From assembly GCF_016744625.1 (NCBI RefSeq), contig NZ_JADGDZ010000025.1, positions 1 through 40,841 on the forward strand: 40,841 nt of DNA, written 5' to 3'. Of the stretch, positions 1 to 9,330 are shown piece by piece; within the stretch, counting starts at the first letter, position 1, and each line of letters begins with the position of its first letter. A model generated the notes under the pieces. The model was given only the letters and a program-made list of their open reading frames with translations, searched no databases and was not told where the DNA came from. This stretch comes from Winogradskyella sp. GTDB lineage: Bacteria > Bacteroidota > Bacteroidia > Flavobacteriales > Flavobacteriaceae. A program made the translations under genes and the position numbers.

Positions 1-467
1 ATATGTTAGCGAAAATTGCTTTGGAATGTGATAATGAATATTATGCTAATAGTAGCGAAAACATCATTGTAAAGAAAGTATCTGCTTTAGGAACTTTTTT
101 TATTATTGAGTGTGATTTTGAAAATAATTGGAATATCACTAAAGAAAAAAAGAAAATTGATAATTATATTTGCTATAAAGCCACAAAATCCATTACTAAA
201 GAAAATTTTAAAGGCGAAAAATTTGAAATAAATGTGGAGGCTTGGTATTGTCCAGAGTTAAGTATGCCATTTGGTCCTTTAGGATATAATGGATTACCTG
301 GATTAATACTTGAATTACATTTGGATAATATTATATATTTTGCTGATAGTATTAAAATCTTTAAGACCAAAGAAATAAGTATTGAAAAACCTAAAGGAAA
401 TAATAAAATTTCTCAAAGTGATTTTGACAAACTTATAAAAGAAGCTATTAATAATAGAGGGAATTAG
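1..467 (+). CDS. GLPGLI family protein, C-terminal part (5' end outside window)
   Basis: The visible 154 residues contain the exact family signature GLPGLI at about residues 97-102, preceded by the usual aromatic/proline stretch (WYCPELSMPFGPLGY). Family members are normally 230-290 residues with a signal peptide. None is visible here and the frame is open to the window edge, so the ATG at position 3 is probably internal and the gene starts upstream. The function of the family is unknown; members are periplasmic or envelope proteins that often sit beside TonB-dependent-receptor-like proteins. That is the case here: the next gene begins three bases after this stop codon, which suggests one transcript and translational coupling. 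Base composition is like the neighbours. Confidence 0.85.
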   Translation, partial: MLAKIALECDNEYYANSSENIIVKKVSALGTFFIIECDFENNWNITKEKKKIDNYICYKATKSITKENFKGEKFEINVEAWYCPELSMPFGPLGYNGLPGLILELHLDNIIYFADSIKIFKTKEISIEKPKGNNKISQSDFDKLIKEAINNRGN

Positions 468-470
468 ATA

Positions 471-3158
471 TTGAATATTACAGACAAACTACTACTCTTT
501 ATAATGGTTTTATTATTTAATGTCTTTTCTTTTAGCCAAAGCATAATTTATAGTGGCAAAGTCACCGACAGCCTAAAAAAGCATTTGCCCTATGCCAATA
601 TTTTGGCAATACCAGAAAGCGATAACCAAGAGGTAAAATTCGCCATTACAGAAAAAGACGGAAGTTATAAACTGGGTCTTTTAAAAAACCAAACTTACGA
701 ACTCACGGTAAGTTATCTAGGCTACAAACCACAAACCATAACTATTATTACCATAGACCAAGACATTACTAAAAACTTTGTCCTCAAAGAAAACCCAAAC
801 CAATTAGATGAAGTTACCATAAAATATACTCCATCAATTAATGTAAAAAAAGACACTATAACTTACGATGTTACAAAGTTTGTAACTGGTGAAGAACGCA
901 AACTACGAGATGCCCTTAAAAAATTGCCAGGCGTAGAAGTGGATAGAGCAGGTAATGTTACTGTACAAGGTAAAAAAGTGACCAAAGTTTTAGTGGAGAA
1001 CAAAACCTTTTTTACGGGCAACAGTAAACTTGCCGTAAACAACATACCTGCAGATGCAGTTGAGAAAGTTGAGATTTTAGATAATTACAATGAGGTTGCC
1101 ATGCTAAAAGGTTTACAAGACTCTGATGATATGGCAATGAATATTCTGCTAAAAGAAGATAAAAAGAAGTTTGTATTTGGTGATATAGAGGTTGGTGCAG
1201 GTATTAAAAAACGTTTCTTATTACATCCCAATATTTTTTATTTTAGCCCAAAAACCAATCTTAACTTTATTGGAGATCTTAACAACCACGGCATAAAGAG
1301 TTTTAGTTTTAATGATTACTTAGAATTTGAGGGTGGCTTTGGTAAACTACTAAACGATGCTGGTAGTTATTTTAGTTTGTTTAATAGTGATTTTGCACGT
1401 TATCTCAATAACCAAGATTTTATAGCTAATGTTAATCAATTTAGTGCTTTAAATATTAGGCAATCGGTTTCTAATAGCACTGATATAAGTGGTTATCTCA
1501 TTACCTCTAACTCTAAAACAGAAACAGCAAGCAATACCTTAAATGCTTACCAAAATATTACAGAACCTTTTACTGAAGATAGAACGGTTATCAATAATCT
1601 CAACAACTTTTTTACTATTGGTAAAGTTACTATAGATTACGATCCGAGTTATGAAGAAGATTTTGCCTATAATGCCTTTGTAAAAGTAACTAATAATGAT
1701 AGTCGTGGATTTTTAAATACAATTAGCCCAAACCAGACTAATAGCATTACAACACTCACAGACGTTACCGCATTTAATTTAAAACAGAATATATCTTACA
1801 GTCGTAAACTATCAAAAGCGCATACGGCAACCTTAGAAGCCACTTATAATTTTCAGAATGATAAACCAATTACAGAGTGGCTAACTAATCAGCAAATATT
1901 ACAAGGTTTAATTCCTTTGGTAGATGACGATGTGTATAATATCCTTCAAACTAAAACATCTAAATCGCATAATTTTAATGCCATAGTTAAAGATTATTGG
2001 GTGCTTAATAATTTTAATCACCTTTATATAAGTGTTGGTATTAATACGTCTTTTAATGATTTCTTAAATGAAGATGTGCAAGTGCTTAATGACGGAAGCA
2101 TCAATAATTTTAGCTCTGCTGGTTTTGGTAATGATTTTGGGTATCAGTTTGTAGATACCTATTTGGGTTTAGAATACAAGTTTCAAATTGGTAATGCAAC
2201 TTTTAAACCAGGTGTGTTTTATCATGGTTATCTATGGAGAACTCAGCAGTTTGATGTTGCAGAAACTCATTCTAAAAACATAGCATTACCTCAATTTACA
2301 ACTAAAGTAGAATTTAATAATAGTGAAAAACTTAATATTAAATATCGTCTTAACGCTCGTTTTTCTAGCATTAATCAATTGGCTAATAACTTTGTATTGT
2401 CTAATTTTAATAGTGTTTATAGAGGTAACGCTCAGTTAGAAAATCAGTTGTATCACACAGCTACGCTGAGTTATCATAAATTTAGCTTGTTTAAAGGTCT
2501 TAACTTTAATGTTAACACCAGTTTTAATAAACGTGTTAAAACTATTAAAACCGTATCAGAACTTAATGGCATAGAGTCTTTTAATACGCCCATTATGTTT
2601 GACCAACCAGAACATAATTGGTCTGTAAGTGGACGTATTTCTAAAAAAATAAACAAAATACGTTATAACCTCAGCAGTCGTTTTAATTATAGTGATTTTT
2701 ATCAAATTTTAAATAATGAAACCAATCTTAATGTTTCAAAATCAATTTCTTCAACTATTGGTGTTGAAACTTCTTTTAAAAACCATCCAAATATAGAGCT
2801 CAACTACACCAACGATTTTAGTAATTATAAAGCCCAAAGCAGTATTTCAAAATTTGAAAACGATAAATTAGAAGTCATCTTAGAATACGATTTTCTAAAC
2901 GATTTTATATTCAAAGCAGATTATACCTTTGATAACTATAATAACAAAAGCCAAAATACCACTAACACGTTTGATACTGCAAATGCTTCATTATTTTACC
3001 AGAAAGAAGATAGTCCTTGGGGATTTGAAGTTAATGCTACCAATTTGTTTGATGTGAAATTTAAGCAACGAAATTCTTTTAATGCATTTGTGATTAGTGA
3101 TAGTAAGACTTTTATTCTACCTCGAATTGTGATGTTTAAAGTTAGTTATAAGTTGTAA
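471..3158 (+). CDS. TonB-dependent receptor-like outer membrane protein with carboxypeptidase-regulatory domain
   Basis: The 895 residues begin with a signal peptide (hydrophobic core at 7-20, likely cleavage near FSFSQ). A CarboxypepD_reg-like beta-sandwich follows at about 25-108, with the PYANI and GSYKL landmarks typical of SusC-like proteins. A plug-like region comes next at about 115-230 (LRDALKKLPGVEV), then a long series of alternating beta strands forming a predicted outer-membrane barrel. The start is a TTG; the next ATG (503) would cut into the signal peptide, so TTG fits better. The gene follows the GLPGLI gene by three bases. I infer a role in uptake or export of a substrate handled together with the GLPGLI partner; the substrate cannot be read from sequence. 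Confidence 0.85.
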   Translation: MNITDKLLLFIMVLLFNVFSFSQSIIYSGKVTDSLKKHLPYANILAIPESDNQEVKFAITEKDGSYKLGLLKNQTYELTVSYLGYKPQTITIITIDQDITKNFVLKENPNQLDEVTIKYTPSINVKKDTITYDVTKFVTGEERKLRDALKKLPGVEVDRAGNVTVQGKKVTKVLVENKTFFTGNSKLAVNNIPADAVEKVEILDNYNEVAMLKGLQDSDDMAMNILLKEDKKKFVFGDIEVGAGIKKRFLLHPNIFYFSPKTNLNFIGDLNNHGIKSFSFNDYLEFEGGFGKLLNDAGSYFSLFNSDFARYLNNQDFIANVNQFSALNIRQSVSNSTDISGYLITSNSKTETASNTLNAYQNITEPFTEDRTVINNLNNFFTIGKVTIDYDPSYEEDFAYNAFVKVTNNDSRGFLNTISPNQTNSITTLTDVTAFNLKQNISYSRKLSKAHTATLEATYNFQNDKPITEWLTNQQILQGLIPLVDDDVYNILQTKTSKSHNFNAIVKDYWVLNNFNHLYISVGINTSFNDFLNEDVQVLNDGSINNFSSAGFGNDFGYQFVDTYLGLEYKFQIGNATFKPGVFYHGYLWRTQQFDVAETHSKNIALPQFTTKVEFNNSEKLNIKYRLNARFSSINQLANNFVLSNFNSVYRGNAQLENQLYHTATLSYHKFSLFKGLNFNVNTSFNKRVKTIKTVSELNGIESFNTPIMFDQPEHNWSVSGRISKKINKIRYNLSSRFNYSDFYQILNNETNLNVSKSISSTIGVETSFKNHPNIELNYTNDFSNYKAQSSISKFENDKLEVILEYDFLNDFIFKADYTFDNYNNKSQNTTNTFDTANASLFYQKEDSPWGFEVNATNLFDVKFKQRNSFNAFVISDSKTFILPRIVMFKVSYKL

Positions 3159-3164
3159 ATTATG

Positions 3165-3231
3165 GCATCTCGACTGCGCTCGATGTGACAGAAAGTTTAA
3201 AGTGAGATGCTGAAATAAATTCAGCATGACA
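3165..3231. repeat. Structured intergenic element with nested inverted repeats
   Basis: The element fills the gap between two convergent genes. GCATCTC (3165-3171) is a perfect inverted match of GAGATGC (3204-3210). ATGCTGAA (3207-3214) pairs perfectly with TTCAGCAT (3220-3227) around a five-base loop. TCGA occurs on both sides of CTGCGC, and each half ends in TGACA (3186-3190 and 3227-3231). From memory, very similar elements are scattered between genes in many Flavobacteriaceae; the copy number here cannot be judged from one window. It may act as a bidirectional terminator or mRNA end. Confidence 0.65.
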
Positions 3232-3246
3232 AAACATTCGTTTCGT

Positions 3247-5505
3247 TTAAAACCAAAATCCAAGATTAAAAAACCAATATCCATTCCCTGTATCTGGTGA
3301 GTAGGTGTATTTTCCTTCTAAAGGTCCAAGAAATGTTTCTAACGAATAACCCAATACATAACCACTAAAATCTGGTGATGTAAGCCATTCCCCAGATTCG
3401 AAAATTCCATCTTCAATATTCGCATAATTCGCAGCCAATATCAAATGATGCTTTTTAAAAATTTCGTAATCTAAAGTGAATGCGGCTTTTACAAAACTAT
3501 CTCCTGAAAGCTCAATATAGTCATATCCATAAAATGACGTGAAATTATTTATAAAGTTATTACCATAACCACCTAATGCAAAGCCAAGAGCTGTTGTAGA
3601 ATTATCTTCTATTTTAAAACCACCATTTGTTTCTGTTTTTAGAGCGACTTTATCACTAAAACTAAAAGCATAACCAATATCTGCTTTGGCTATCGCAAAT
3701 TTCTCAAAGTCTTTATTAAAATTTGAAGCATTTAAATACCAATGGAAATCACCATTAAAATAAAAACCTTTTTTTGGAAAATAGCGATCGCTATAACTAT
3801 CGAATTTTAAATTACCAAATACACCAAAGTACCCAGTGTTTTCGAAAATAATTTCATCTCCTTGGTTATCTTCTATTATGGTCTCAGACGTAATCTTTAA
3901 GCGTTTATACTCAGCTCCAACCCTAAATGCAAAATCCTTTCTAAAAATAGTTTGTAAATAAACCTGATTGGTGAAATCTGAAAGTTCTGCATCAATCTTA
4001 TTTAATCCAGACAATAAAGAAGAACCTTCCTCTAAGGCAAGTAAAGGATTTACATTCTTATGAAATTGATTAAAACGCGATTTAATTCCTATACTGATAT
4101 AAAAACCTTTATCTATAAAATAATCAAAATTATATCTGGAATTATCACCAAGAACAATATCTAACGACGCAATGTCATTATTAAAAAGTAATCGCTTTTT
4201 GGTAAGGTTTACTAAAGCTGCACTTTTATATAAATCATCATAGTGTACACCTAACTTTAAAAAAGTTGTGGTTTCAGATTCTTTTACTTTACCTCTTAAG
4301 TTATATTCATCATCATTACCAATAGGTTCTAATTGATACCTAAAGGTGTCAAAGTTATTAGTCGCAATAAGATTATTAATTCTTTTTCTAAATTCTCTAT
4401 AACTCATCATTTCATTTCCTCTGAGTTTTAGTTTTCCTAAAAGATAAGATCTAGTATATCTCTCATTCCCTTCAATTCCAATAGATCTAATTTTTATGCT
4501 ATCGAGAGGTTTAATTATTGGTCTATTAACTACAATGTTTTGTTGGTTTTTTACTTTTAATAATTCTGAAATGTTAACCCTTGCAGCAGCCTCTCCATTG
4601 GCAATAATATCTTTTCCTTCACTGAAAGAAATGACAGAAAAATTAGTGATATCTGGTTTTATATAGATATCTGTAAGTGGAGCCTTGTTTTTCATCGCAT
4701 TAATAGTACGAAAATTATTAATCTGCATTAAAATATCTGGTGCCGATTTTAAAGATTCTCTATCTTTTAAGGCATCTTGGACATCTACTCCGATAATAAT
4801 ATCCATGCCTTTTGCTCTCAACTCTTCAACAGGAAAATTATTAGTAACTCCTCCATCTATTAATATTCTATCATCGATTGTTACTGGCTGAAACAAAGAA
4901 GGCAAAGCACCGCTTGCTGTAACTACTTCAGCTAGCCTCCCTTTTTCCATAATTAAAGATTCACCTGTTTCAATATCTGTTGCAATACAGAAAAAGGGAA
5001 TAGGTAATTTTTTAAAATCTCTAATATGGTTAACAGGTAACATTAAATGATATAATAAGTTATAGACATTTTGCCCACGAGATAAAGCAGAAGGTAGGCT
5101 GATTTTAAACTTATCGAAAGGTAGACTCACAGCATGTTTTTCAGAATTATCCCGTTCATAAAATGATTTCGTATCTCGAGGAAATTCGTCATTTATCAAC
5201 TCATCAAAATCTTGAGTATTGAACATCGCCTCTAGCTGTTTCCCTGAATAACCTGTAGCGTAAAGTGAGCCAATTATTGCTCCCATACTTGTACCAGAAA
5301 TATAATCGATTTTAATGCCTAGGCTATCTATTACTTTTAAAGCACCTATATGTGCAAATCCCTTTGCTCCACCACCACTGAGCACTAATCCAACTTTTGG
5401 TTCTTTTATTTCTTGAGCTTGCAGAAAATTGCAACTCATAGTAAAAAATACCAGAATTAAAATAAGACATGAATACTTGGACTTATATGTTTGGGACAAT
5501 TTCAA
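3247..5505 (-). CDS. Patatin-like phospholipase fused to POTRA-like region and BamA-type barrel
   Basis: With the start chosen here the protein has 752 residues. A signal peptide (core 12-25) is followed by a patatin domain at about 37-230. It shows the oxyanion motif GGGAKG (44-49), nucleophile elbow GTSMG (Ser73) and DGG (Asp217), the Ser-Asp dyad of the family. A POTRA-like segment follows at about 350-430, then a surface-antigen (D15/BamA-type) barrel to the end. This is the PlpD-like architecture, in which a lipase is linked to an outer-membrane barrel. The frame is open to 5574, but TTG at 5505 lies two bases beyond the uvrC stop and gives a clean MKLSQ signal peptide, whereas the longer form would overlap uvrC by 68 bases. 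It is probably co-transcribed with uvrC. Phospholipase A activity is inferred from the family. Confidence 0.88.
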   Translation of the reverse strand: MKLSQTYKSKYSCLILILVFFTMSCNFLQAQEIKEPKVGLVLSGGGAKGFAHIGALKVIDSLGIKIDYISGTSMGAIIGSLYATGYSGKQLEAMFNTQDFDELINDEFPRDTKSFYERDNSEKHAVSLPFDKFKISLPSALSRGQNVYNLLYHLMLPVNHIRDFKKLPIPFFCIATDIETGESLIMEKGRLAEVVTASGALPSLFQPVTIDDRILIDGGVTNNFPVEELRAKGMDIIIGVDVQDALKDRESLKSAPDILMQINNFRTINAMKNKAPLTDIYIKPDITNFSVISFSEGKDIIANGEAAARVNISELLKVKNQQNIVVNRPIIKPLDSIKIRSIGIEGNERYTRSYLLGKLKLRGNEMMSYREFRKRINNLIATNNFDTFRYQLEPIGNDDEYNLRGKVKESETTTFLKLGVHYDDLYKSAALVNLTKKRLLFNNDIASLDIVLGDNSRYNFDYFIDKGFYISIGIKSRFNQFHKNVNPLLALEEGSSLLSGLNKIDAELSDFTNQVYLQTIFRKDFAFRVGAEYKRLKITSETIIEDNQGDEIIFENTGYFGVFGNLKFDSYSDRYFPKKGFYFNGDFHWYLNASNFNKDFEKFAIAKADIGYAFSFSDKVALKTETNGGFKIEDNSTTALGFALGGYGNNFINNFTSFYGYDYIELSGDSFVKAAFTLDYEIFKKHHLILAANYANIEDGIFESGEWLTSPDFSGYVLGYSLETFLGPLEGKYTYSPDTGNGYWFFNLGFWF

Positions 5506-5506
5506 C

Positions 5507-7300
5507 TTATTCTTTATGATAATAATTATAAATTTTATTAGCTCTAGAAACTCCAACAACAGCTTCGAGCTCATCTAGCTTTGCATTTGCAATTCGTTTT
5601 ACCGTCTTAAAACTCTTCATTAAATCAACAATAGTTTGCTCTCCTACTCCAGATATATTTTCTAGTTCCGTGGTTAATGCACCTTTACTTCGCCTGTTTC
5701 TATGATGCTCTATCCCAAAACGATGCGCTTCGTTTCTTAATTGCTGAATAATTTTTAAAGTTTCACTTTTCTTATCTAAATATAGTGGGATTGGATCATC
5801 TGGATAAAACAATTCCTCTAAACGTTTAGCAATACCAATAATAGCGATTTTTCCTCTTAATTCTAAGATATCTAAACTTTTTAATGCCGAAGACAATTGT
5901 CCTTTTCCTCCATCAATGATAATGAGCTGTGGTAAAGGTTGCTCTTCTTCAACCAAACGTTTATAACGTCTGTATACTACTTCTTCCATTGACGCAAAAT
6001 CGTCTGGACCTTCAACTGTTTTTATATTAAAATTACGATACTCTTTTTTACTAGGCTTACCATTTTTAAAAACAACACAAGCAGCTACAGGGTTTGTACC
6101 CTGAATATTAGAATTATCGAAACATTCAATATGTCTAGGCTCTTCAGGCAATTGTAAATCGGCTTTCATCTGTGCCATAATTCTATTGGCATGTCTATCT
6201 GGATCAACAAGTTTTACCTGTTTAAACTTATCCATTCTGAAATACTTCGTATTACGAATCGATAAATCTAGGATGTTTTTCTTATCACCAAGTTTAGGAA
6301 CAGTTACTTTAATCTCTTCACCCAAATTAACTTTAAAAGGCACGTAAATTTCTTTTGAATTAGAATTAAAACGTTGTCTGATTTCGGTAATTGCTAATTC
6401 TAATAATTCTGTATCTGATTCTTGTAACTTCTTTTTTAATTCTAGTGTGTGAGACCTGATAATAGAACCATAACTCAATTGTAAAAAATTAACATAAGCA
6501 TAGGTTTCATCACTAATAATTGAAAACACATCTACATTACTAATCTTAGGATTTACAATAGTTGACTTTGCTTGGTAATTTTCTAAAACTTCAAGTTTCT
6601 CTTTTATTTTCTGAGCATCTTCAAACTGCATATTCTCCGCATGCTGCTTCATTTGTATTCTAAACTGTTGTAATGAATCTTTAAAATTTCCTTTTAAAAT
6701 TTCCCGTATTGTAGTGATATTAGAATGGTATTCTTCCTCTGTTTCGTAGCCTTCGCATGCTCCTTTGCAATTTCCTAAGTGATACTCTAAACAGACTTTA
6801 TACTTTCCTGCTTTGATTTTAGCTTCAGATAAATCATAATTACAGGTTCGTAATTGATATAGTCCTTTTATTAAACCTAACAGGGTTTTTACGGTTTTCA
6901 TGCTTGTGTATGGTCCAAAATATTCAGAACCATCTTTAATCACCCTTCGTGTTGGAAACACTCTAGGGAAACGTTCTTTTTTTATACAAATCCAAGGATA
7001 CGATTTATCATCTTTAAGCAATACATTATACTTAGGCTGATATTTCTTTATAAGGTTGTTTTCTAGTAATAAGGCATCATTTTCTGTCTCAACCACAATA
7101 TGTTTTACAGAGACTATATTCTTAACTAAAACACGCGTTTTTCCATAATCGTGATGTTTAGTAAAGTAACTACTAACGCGTTTTTTAATATCCTTAGCCT
7201 TACCAACATAAATAAGCTTTTCGTCAATGTCAAAATATTGGTAAACACCTGGTTGATGTGGCAGGGTTTTTATTTGTATTTCTAAGGTAGTTTCTGGCAT
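5507..7300 (-). CDS. uvrC: UvrABC system protein C (excinuclease subunit)
   Basis: The 597 residues cover the full UvrC layout. The GIY-YIG nuclease lies at about 14-95 (GVYQYFD and LIYVGKAKD, for the 3' incision). The four-cysteine cluster is C153, C170, C178 and C182, the family's proposed iron-sulphur site. A UVR helical hairpin at about 210-245 contacts UvrB. The RNase H-like domain (CFDNSNIQGT, IIDGGKGQL) makes the 5' incision, and helix-hairpin-helix repeats close the protein (ISGVGEQTIVDLMKSF). Length and motifs are normal. It acts in the cytoplasm in nucleotide excision repair with UvrA and UvrB. The patatin-like gene follows almost immediately. Confidence 0.97.
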   Translation of the reverse strand: MPETTLEIQIKTLPHQPGVYQYFDIDEKLIYVGKAKDIKKRVSSYFTKHHDYGKTRVLVKNIVSVKHIVVETENDALLLENNLIKKYQPKYNVLLKDDKSYPWICIKKERFPRVFPTRRVIKDGSEYFGPYTSMKTVKTLLGLIKGLYQLRTCNYDLSEAKIKAGKYKVCLEYHLGNCKGACEGYETEEEYHSNITTIREILKGNFKDSLQQFRIQMKQHAENMQFEDAQKIKEKLEVLENYQAKSTIVNPKISNVDVFSIISDETYAYVNFLQLSYGSIIRSHTLELKKKLQESDTELLELAITEIRQRFNSNSKEIYVPFKVNLGEEIKVTVPKLGDKKNILDLSIRNTKYFRMDKFKQVKLVDPDRHANRIMAQMKADLQLPEEPRHIECFDNSNIQGTNPVAACVVFKNGKPSKKEYRNFNIKTVEGPDDFASMEEVVYRRYKRLVEEEQPLPQLIIIDGGKGQLSSALKSLDILELRGKIAIIGIAKRLEELFYPDDPIPLYLDKKSETLKIIQQLRNEAHRFGIEHHRNRRSKGALTTELENISGVGEQTIVDLMKSFKTVKRIANAKLDELEAVVGVSRANKIYNYYHKE

Positions 7301-7391
7301 TAAACCAAAGGTAAATAAAAGTTACAAGTTAGAACTCACATCTACTTAAAGTTAACACAACAAGCACCACTTCAATAAACCAGCTTAAAAA

Positions 7392-7422
7392 TTTGAGTTG
7401 CCTTAAATACTTATTAACTTTA
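7392..7422 (+). promoter_or_regulatory. Predicted Bacteroidota-type promoter of rimK
   Basis: TTTG at 7392-7395 and TAACTTTA at 7415-7422 are separated by exactly 19 bases, matching the TTTG-N19-TAnnTTTG pattern of the group's primary sigma factor except for the last base. It lies about 20 bases before the rimK ATG. Confidence 0.5.
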
Positions 7423-7438
7423 GCACTTTAAGTATTTA
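7404..7438. repeat. 10-bp perfect inverted repeat around the rimK -7 box
   Basis: TAAATACTTA (7404-7413) and TAAGTATTTA (7429-7438) are exact reverse complements separated by 15 bases that contain the predicted -7 element. The position would suit a repressor operator. The AT-rich background makes chance occurrence possible. Confidence 0.4.
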
Positions 7439-7440
7439 CT

Positions 7441-8316
7441 ATGAATATCGTCATCCTATCTAGAAATGAACACTTGTATTCTACAAGACGCCTTATTGAA
7501 GAAGGTGAAAATAGAGGTCATGATATTGAAGTCATTGATCCGCTTAAATGCGATATTATCATTGAACAAGAAAAACCAACCATTTATTATAAGGATCGTT
7601 ATTTAGATTATGTAGATGCCATTATTCCAAGAATTGGAGCTTCGGTTACTTTTTTTGGTTGTGCTGTTGTAAGACAATTTGAAATGATGAATGTTTTTAC
7701 AACAGTAACTTCTGATGCAATTATTCGTAGTAGAGATAAACTGAGAAGTTTTCAACGCTTGTCTAAAGCCGGAATTGGAATGCCAAAAACAGTTTTTACA
7801 AATTATTCTCGTGATGTTGAAGAAGTTCTAGCACATGTTGGTGGTCCTCCTGTAATTATAAAACTACTTGAAGGAACTCAAGGCTTGGGAGTGGTTTTAG
7901 CTGAATCTAAAAATGCTGCCGAATCCGTGCTTGAAGCTTTTAATGGATTACAAGCCAGAGCACTGGTACAAGAATATATTGAAGAAGCTAAAGGTGCAGA
8001 TCTTAGAGCATTAATAGTAGATGGACAAGTTATTGGCGCCATGAAGCGTCAAGGAAAAGATGGTGAGTTTCGTTCTAACATACATAGAGGAGGAAGTGCC
8101 TATTTAATTAAACTCACTGAAGACGAGTTAAAGTTAGCCATAAAAGCCGCTCGCGCTTTAAAGCTCCCGGTTTGTGGAGTGGACATGCTACAATCCGCAA
8201 GAGGACCTTTGATTATGGAGGTAAACTCTACACCTGGACTAGAAGGTATAGAAGGTGCCACACAGAAAAATATAGCAAGAGCCATTATTACTTTTATAGA
8301 ACGTAGTAAAAAATAG
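7441..8316 (+). CDS. rimK: RimK-type ATP-grasp alpha-L-glutamate ligase
   Basis: The 291 residues match RimK over their full length. They comprise the N-terminal pre-ATP-grasp domain ([15 protein letters not shown] start), the lid and ATP-binding segment ([15 protein letters not shown], about 139-153) and the metal-binding end [13 protein letters not shown]. RimK adds glutamates to the C terminus of ribosomal protein S6 using ATP; whether S6 is the substrate in this organism is inferred. The start is an ATG preceded by a good promoter-like sequence. The next gene, a zinc hydrolase of the aspartoacylase family, begins 45 bases later on the same strand, and the third overlaps it, so the three genes look like an operon. 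Confidence 0.93.
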   Translation: MNIVILSRNEHLYSTRRLIEEGENRGHDIEVIDPLKCDIIIEQEKPTIYYKDRYLDYVDAIIPRIGASVTFFGCAVVRQFEMMNVFTTVTSDAIIRSRDKLRSFQRLSKAGIGMPKTVFTNYSRDVEEVLAHVGGPPVIIKLLEGTQGLGVVLAESKNAAESVLEAFNGLQARALVQEYIEEAKGADLRALIVDGQVIGAMKRQGKDGEFRSNIHRGGSAYLIKLTEDELKLAIKAARALKLPVCGVDMLQSARGPLIMEVNSTPGLEGIEGATQKNIARAIITFIERSKK

Positions 8317-8361
8317 ATAGAATTAAGAATAAATAGATTCCTGTTTTCACAGGAAATAAAT

Positions 8362-9330
8362 ATGAGTGAAAAGGAGGTATTACATATACTAGGTGAGAAA
8401 GTAGCACTTGGTGAAAGTGCAAAAGTGAGTTTTAATGTTGCCAAATTACATACACAAAACACTATCGATGTTCCTGTGATTATTGAGCGTTCTAAAAAAC
8501 CTGGCCCAACAGTATTGATTACGGCTGGTATTCATGGAGATGAAATCAATGGAGTAGAAATTGTGCGTCAGATTATAGCTAAGGGCATTAATAAACCTAA
8601 AAAAGGAACCATTATTTGTATTCCTGTGATTAATGTATTTGGTTTTATACATATGGATAGATTGTTTCCAGATGGCAGAGATTTAAACCGTGTTTTTCCT
8701 GGTGGAAAAGGCGGTTCTTTAGCTAGCAGAGTAGCACATAAGTTAATGACAGAAATTGTCCCTCATGCAGATTTAATTTTAGACTTTCATACAGGTGGAG
8801 CAGATCGATTTAATGCGGCTCAAATACGTATTGTAAAAAACGAAATTGTTCTAGATGAGTTAGCTCAAGTGTTTGGAGCACCTTTTATATATTATTCAAA
8901 AAACCTTAATAAATCATTTAGAAATTCTTGCTACAAACATGGTATACCAATGCTTTTATTTGAAGGTGGAAAGTCGTTCAATATAGATAGTACAATTACA
9001 AACACTGGTGTAAATGGCACCAAACGTGTATTGAATCATTTAGAAATGTTAAATAGCAAGTTTAAGGTTTCAAAACCTAAAAGAAAAGATATAAAAATTG
9101 CTGATAGTAAGTGGATACGTGCTAACCATTCTGGTATGTTTAAAGCTGATGTTTCGGTGAATTCTATAGTACAAAAAGGAGATGTTTTAGGACACATTAC
9201 GGATCCTTATGGTAGCTTTAACCATTTTGTAAAAGCTCCAAATGATGGTTATATTTTTAATGTAAATGAATCACCAATTATCTATCAAGGTGATGCCATT
9301 TTTCATATTTCCACAAAACTAGAATCGTGA
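8362..9330 (+). CDS. Succinylglutamate desuccinylase/aspartoacylase family zinc hydrolase
   Basis: The 322 residues show the M14-like AstE/AspA fold. Zinc ligands are His58 and Glu61 in GIHGDE and His143 in LDFHTGG; DLNRVFPGG (107-115) provides the substrate-carboxylate arginine; Glu201 in LLFEGG is the likely general base. A beta-rich C-terminal domain (about 245-322, GDVLGHITDPYG) completes the family architecture. Members cleave N-acyl-amino acids or related amide bonds; the substrate is not evident. Adjacency to rimK allows the idea that it acts on a glutamyl product, but that is inference only. The stop codon overlaps the GTG start of the next gene in the string GTGA. Confidence 0.88.
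   Translation: MSEKEVLHILGEKVALGESAKVSFNVAKLHTQNTIDVPVIIERSKKPGPTVLITAGIHGDEINGVEIVRQIIAKGINKPKKGTIICIPVINVFGFIHMDRLFPDGRDLNRVFPGGKGGSLASRVAHKLMTEIVPHADLILDFHTGGADRFNAAQIRIVKNEIVLDELAQVFGAPFIYYSKNLNKSFRNSCYKHGIPMLLFEGGKSFNIDSTITNTGVNGTKRVLNHLEMLNSKFKVSKPKRKDIKIADSKWIRANHSGMFKADVSVNSIVQKGDVLGHITDPYGSFNHFVKAPNDGYIFNVNESPIIYQGDAIFHISTKLES

Noticed and set aside
8100..8462. 120-codon minus-strand ORF across the rimK/hydrolase junction
   Set aside because: It lies opposite two clearly real genes, is low in complexity and matches no family.
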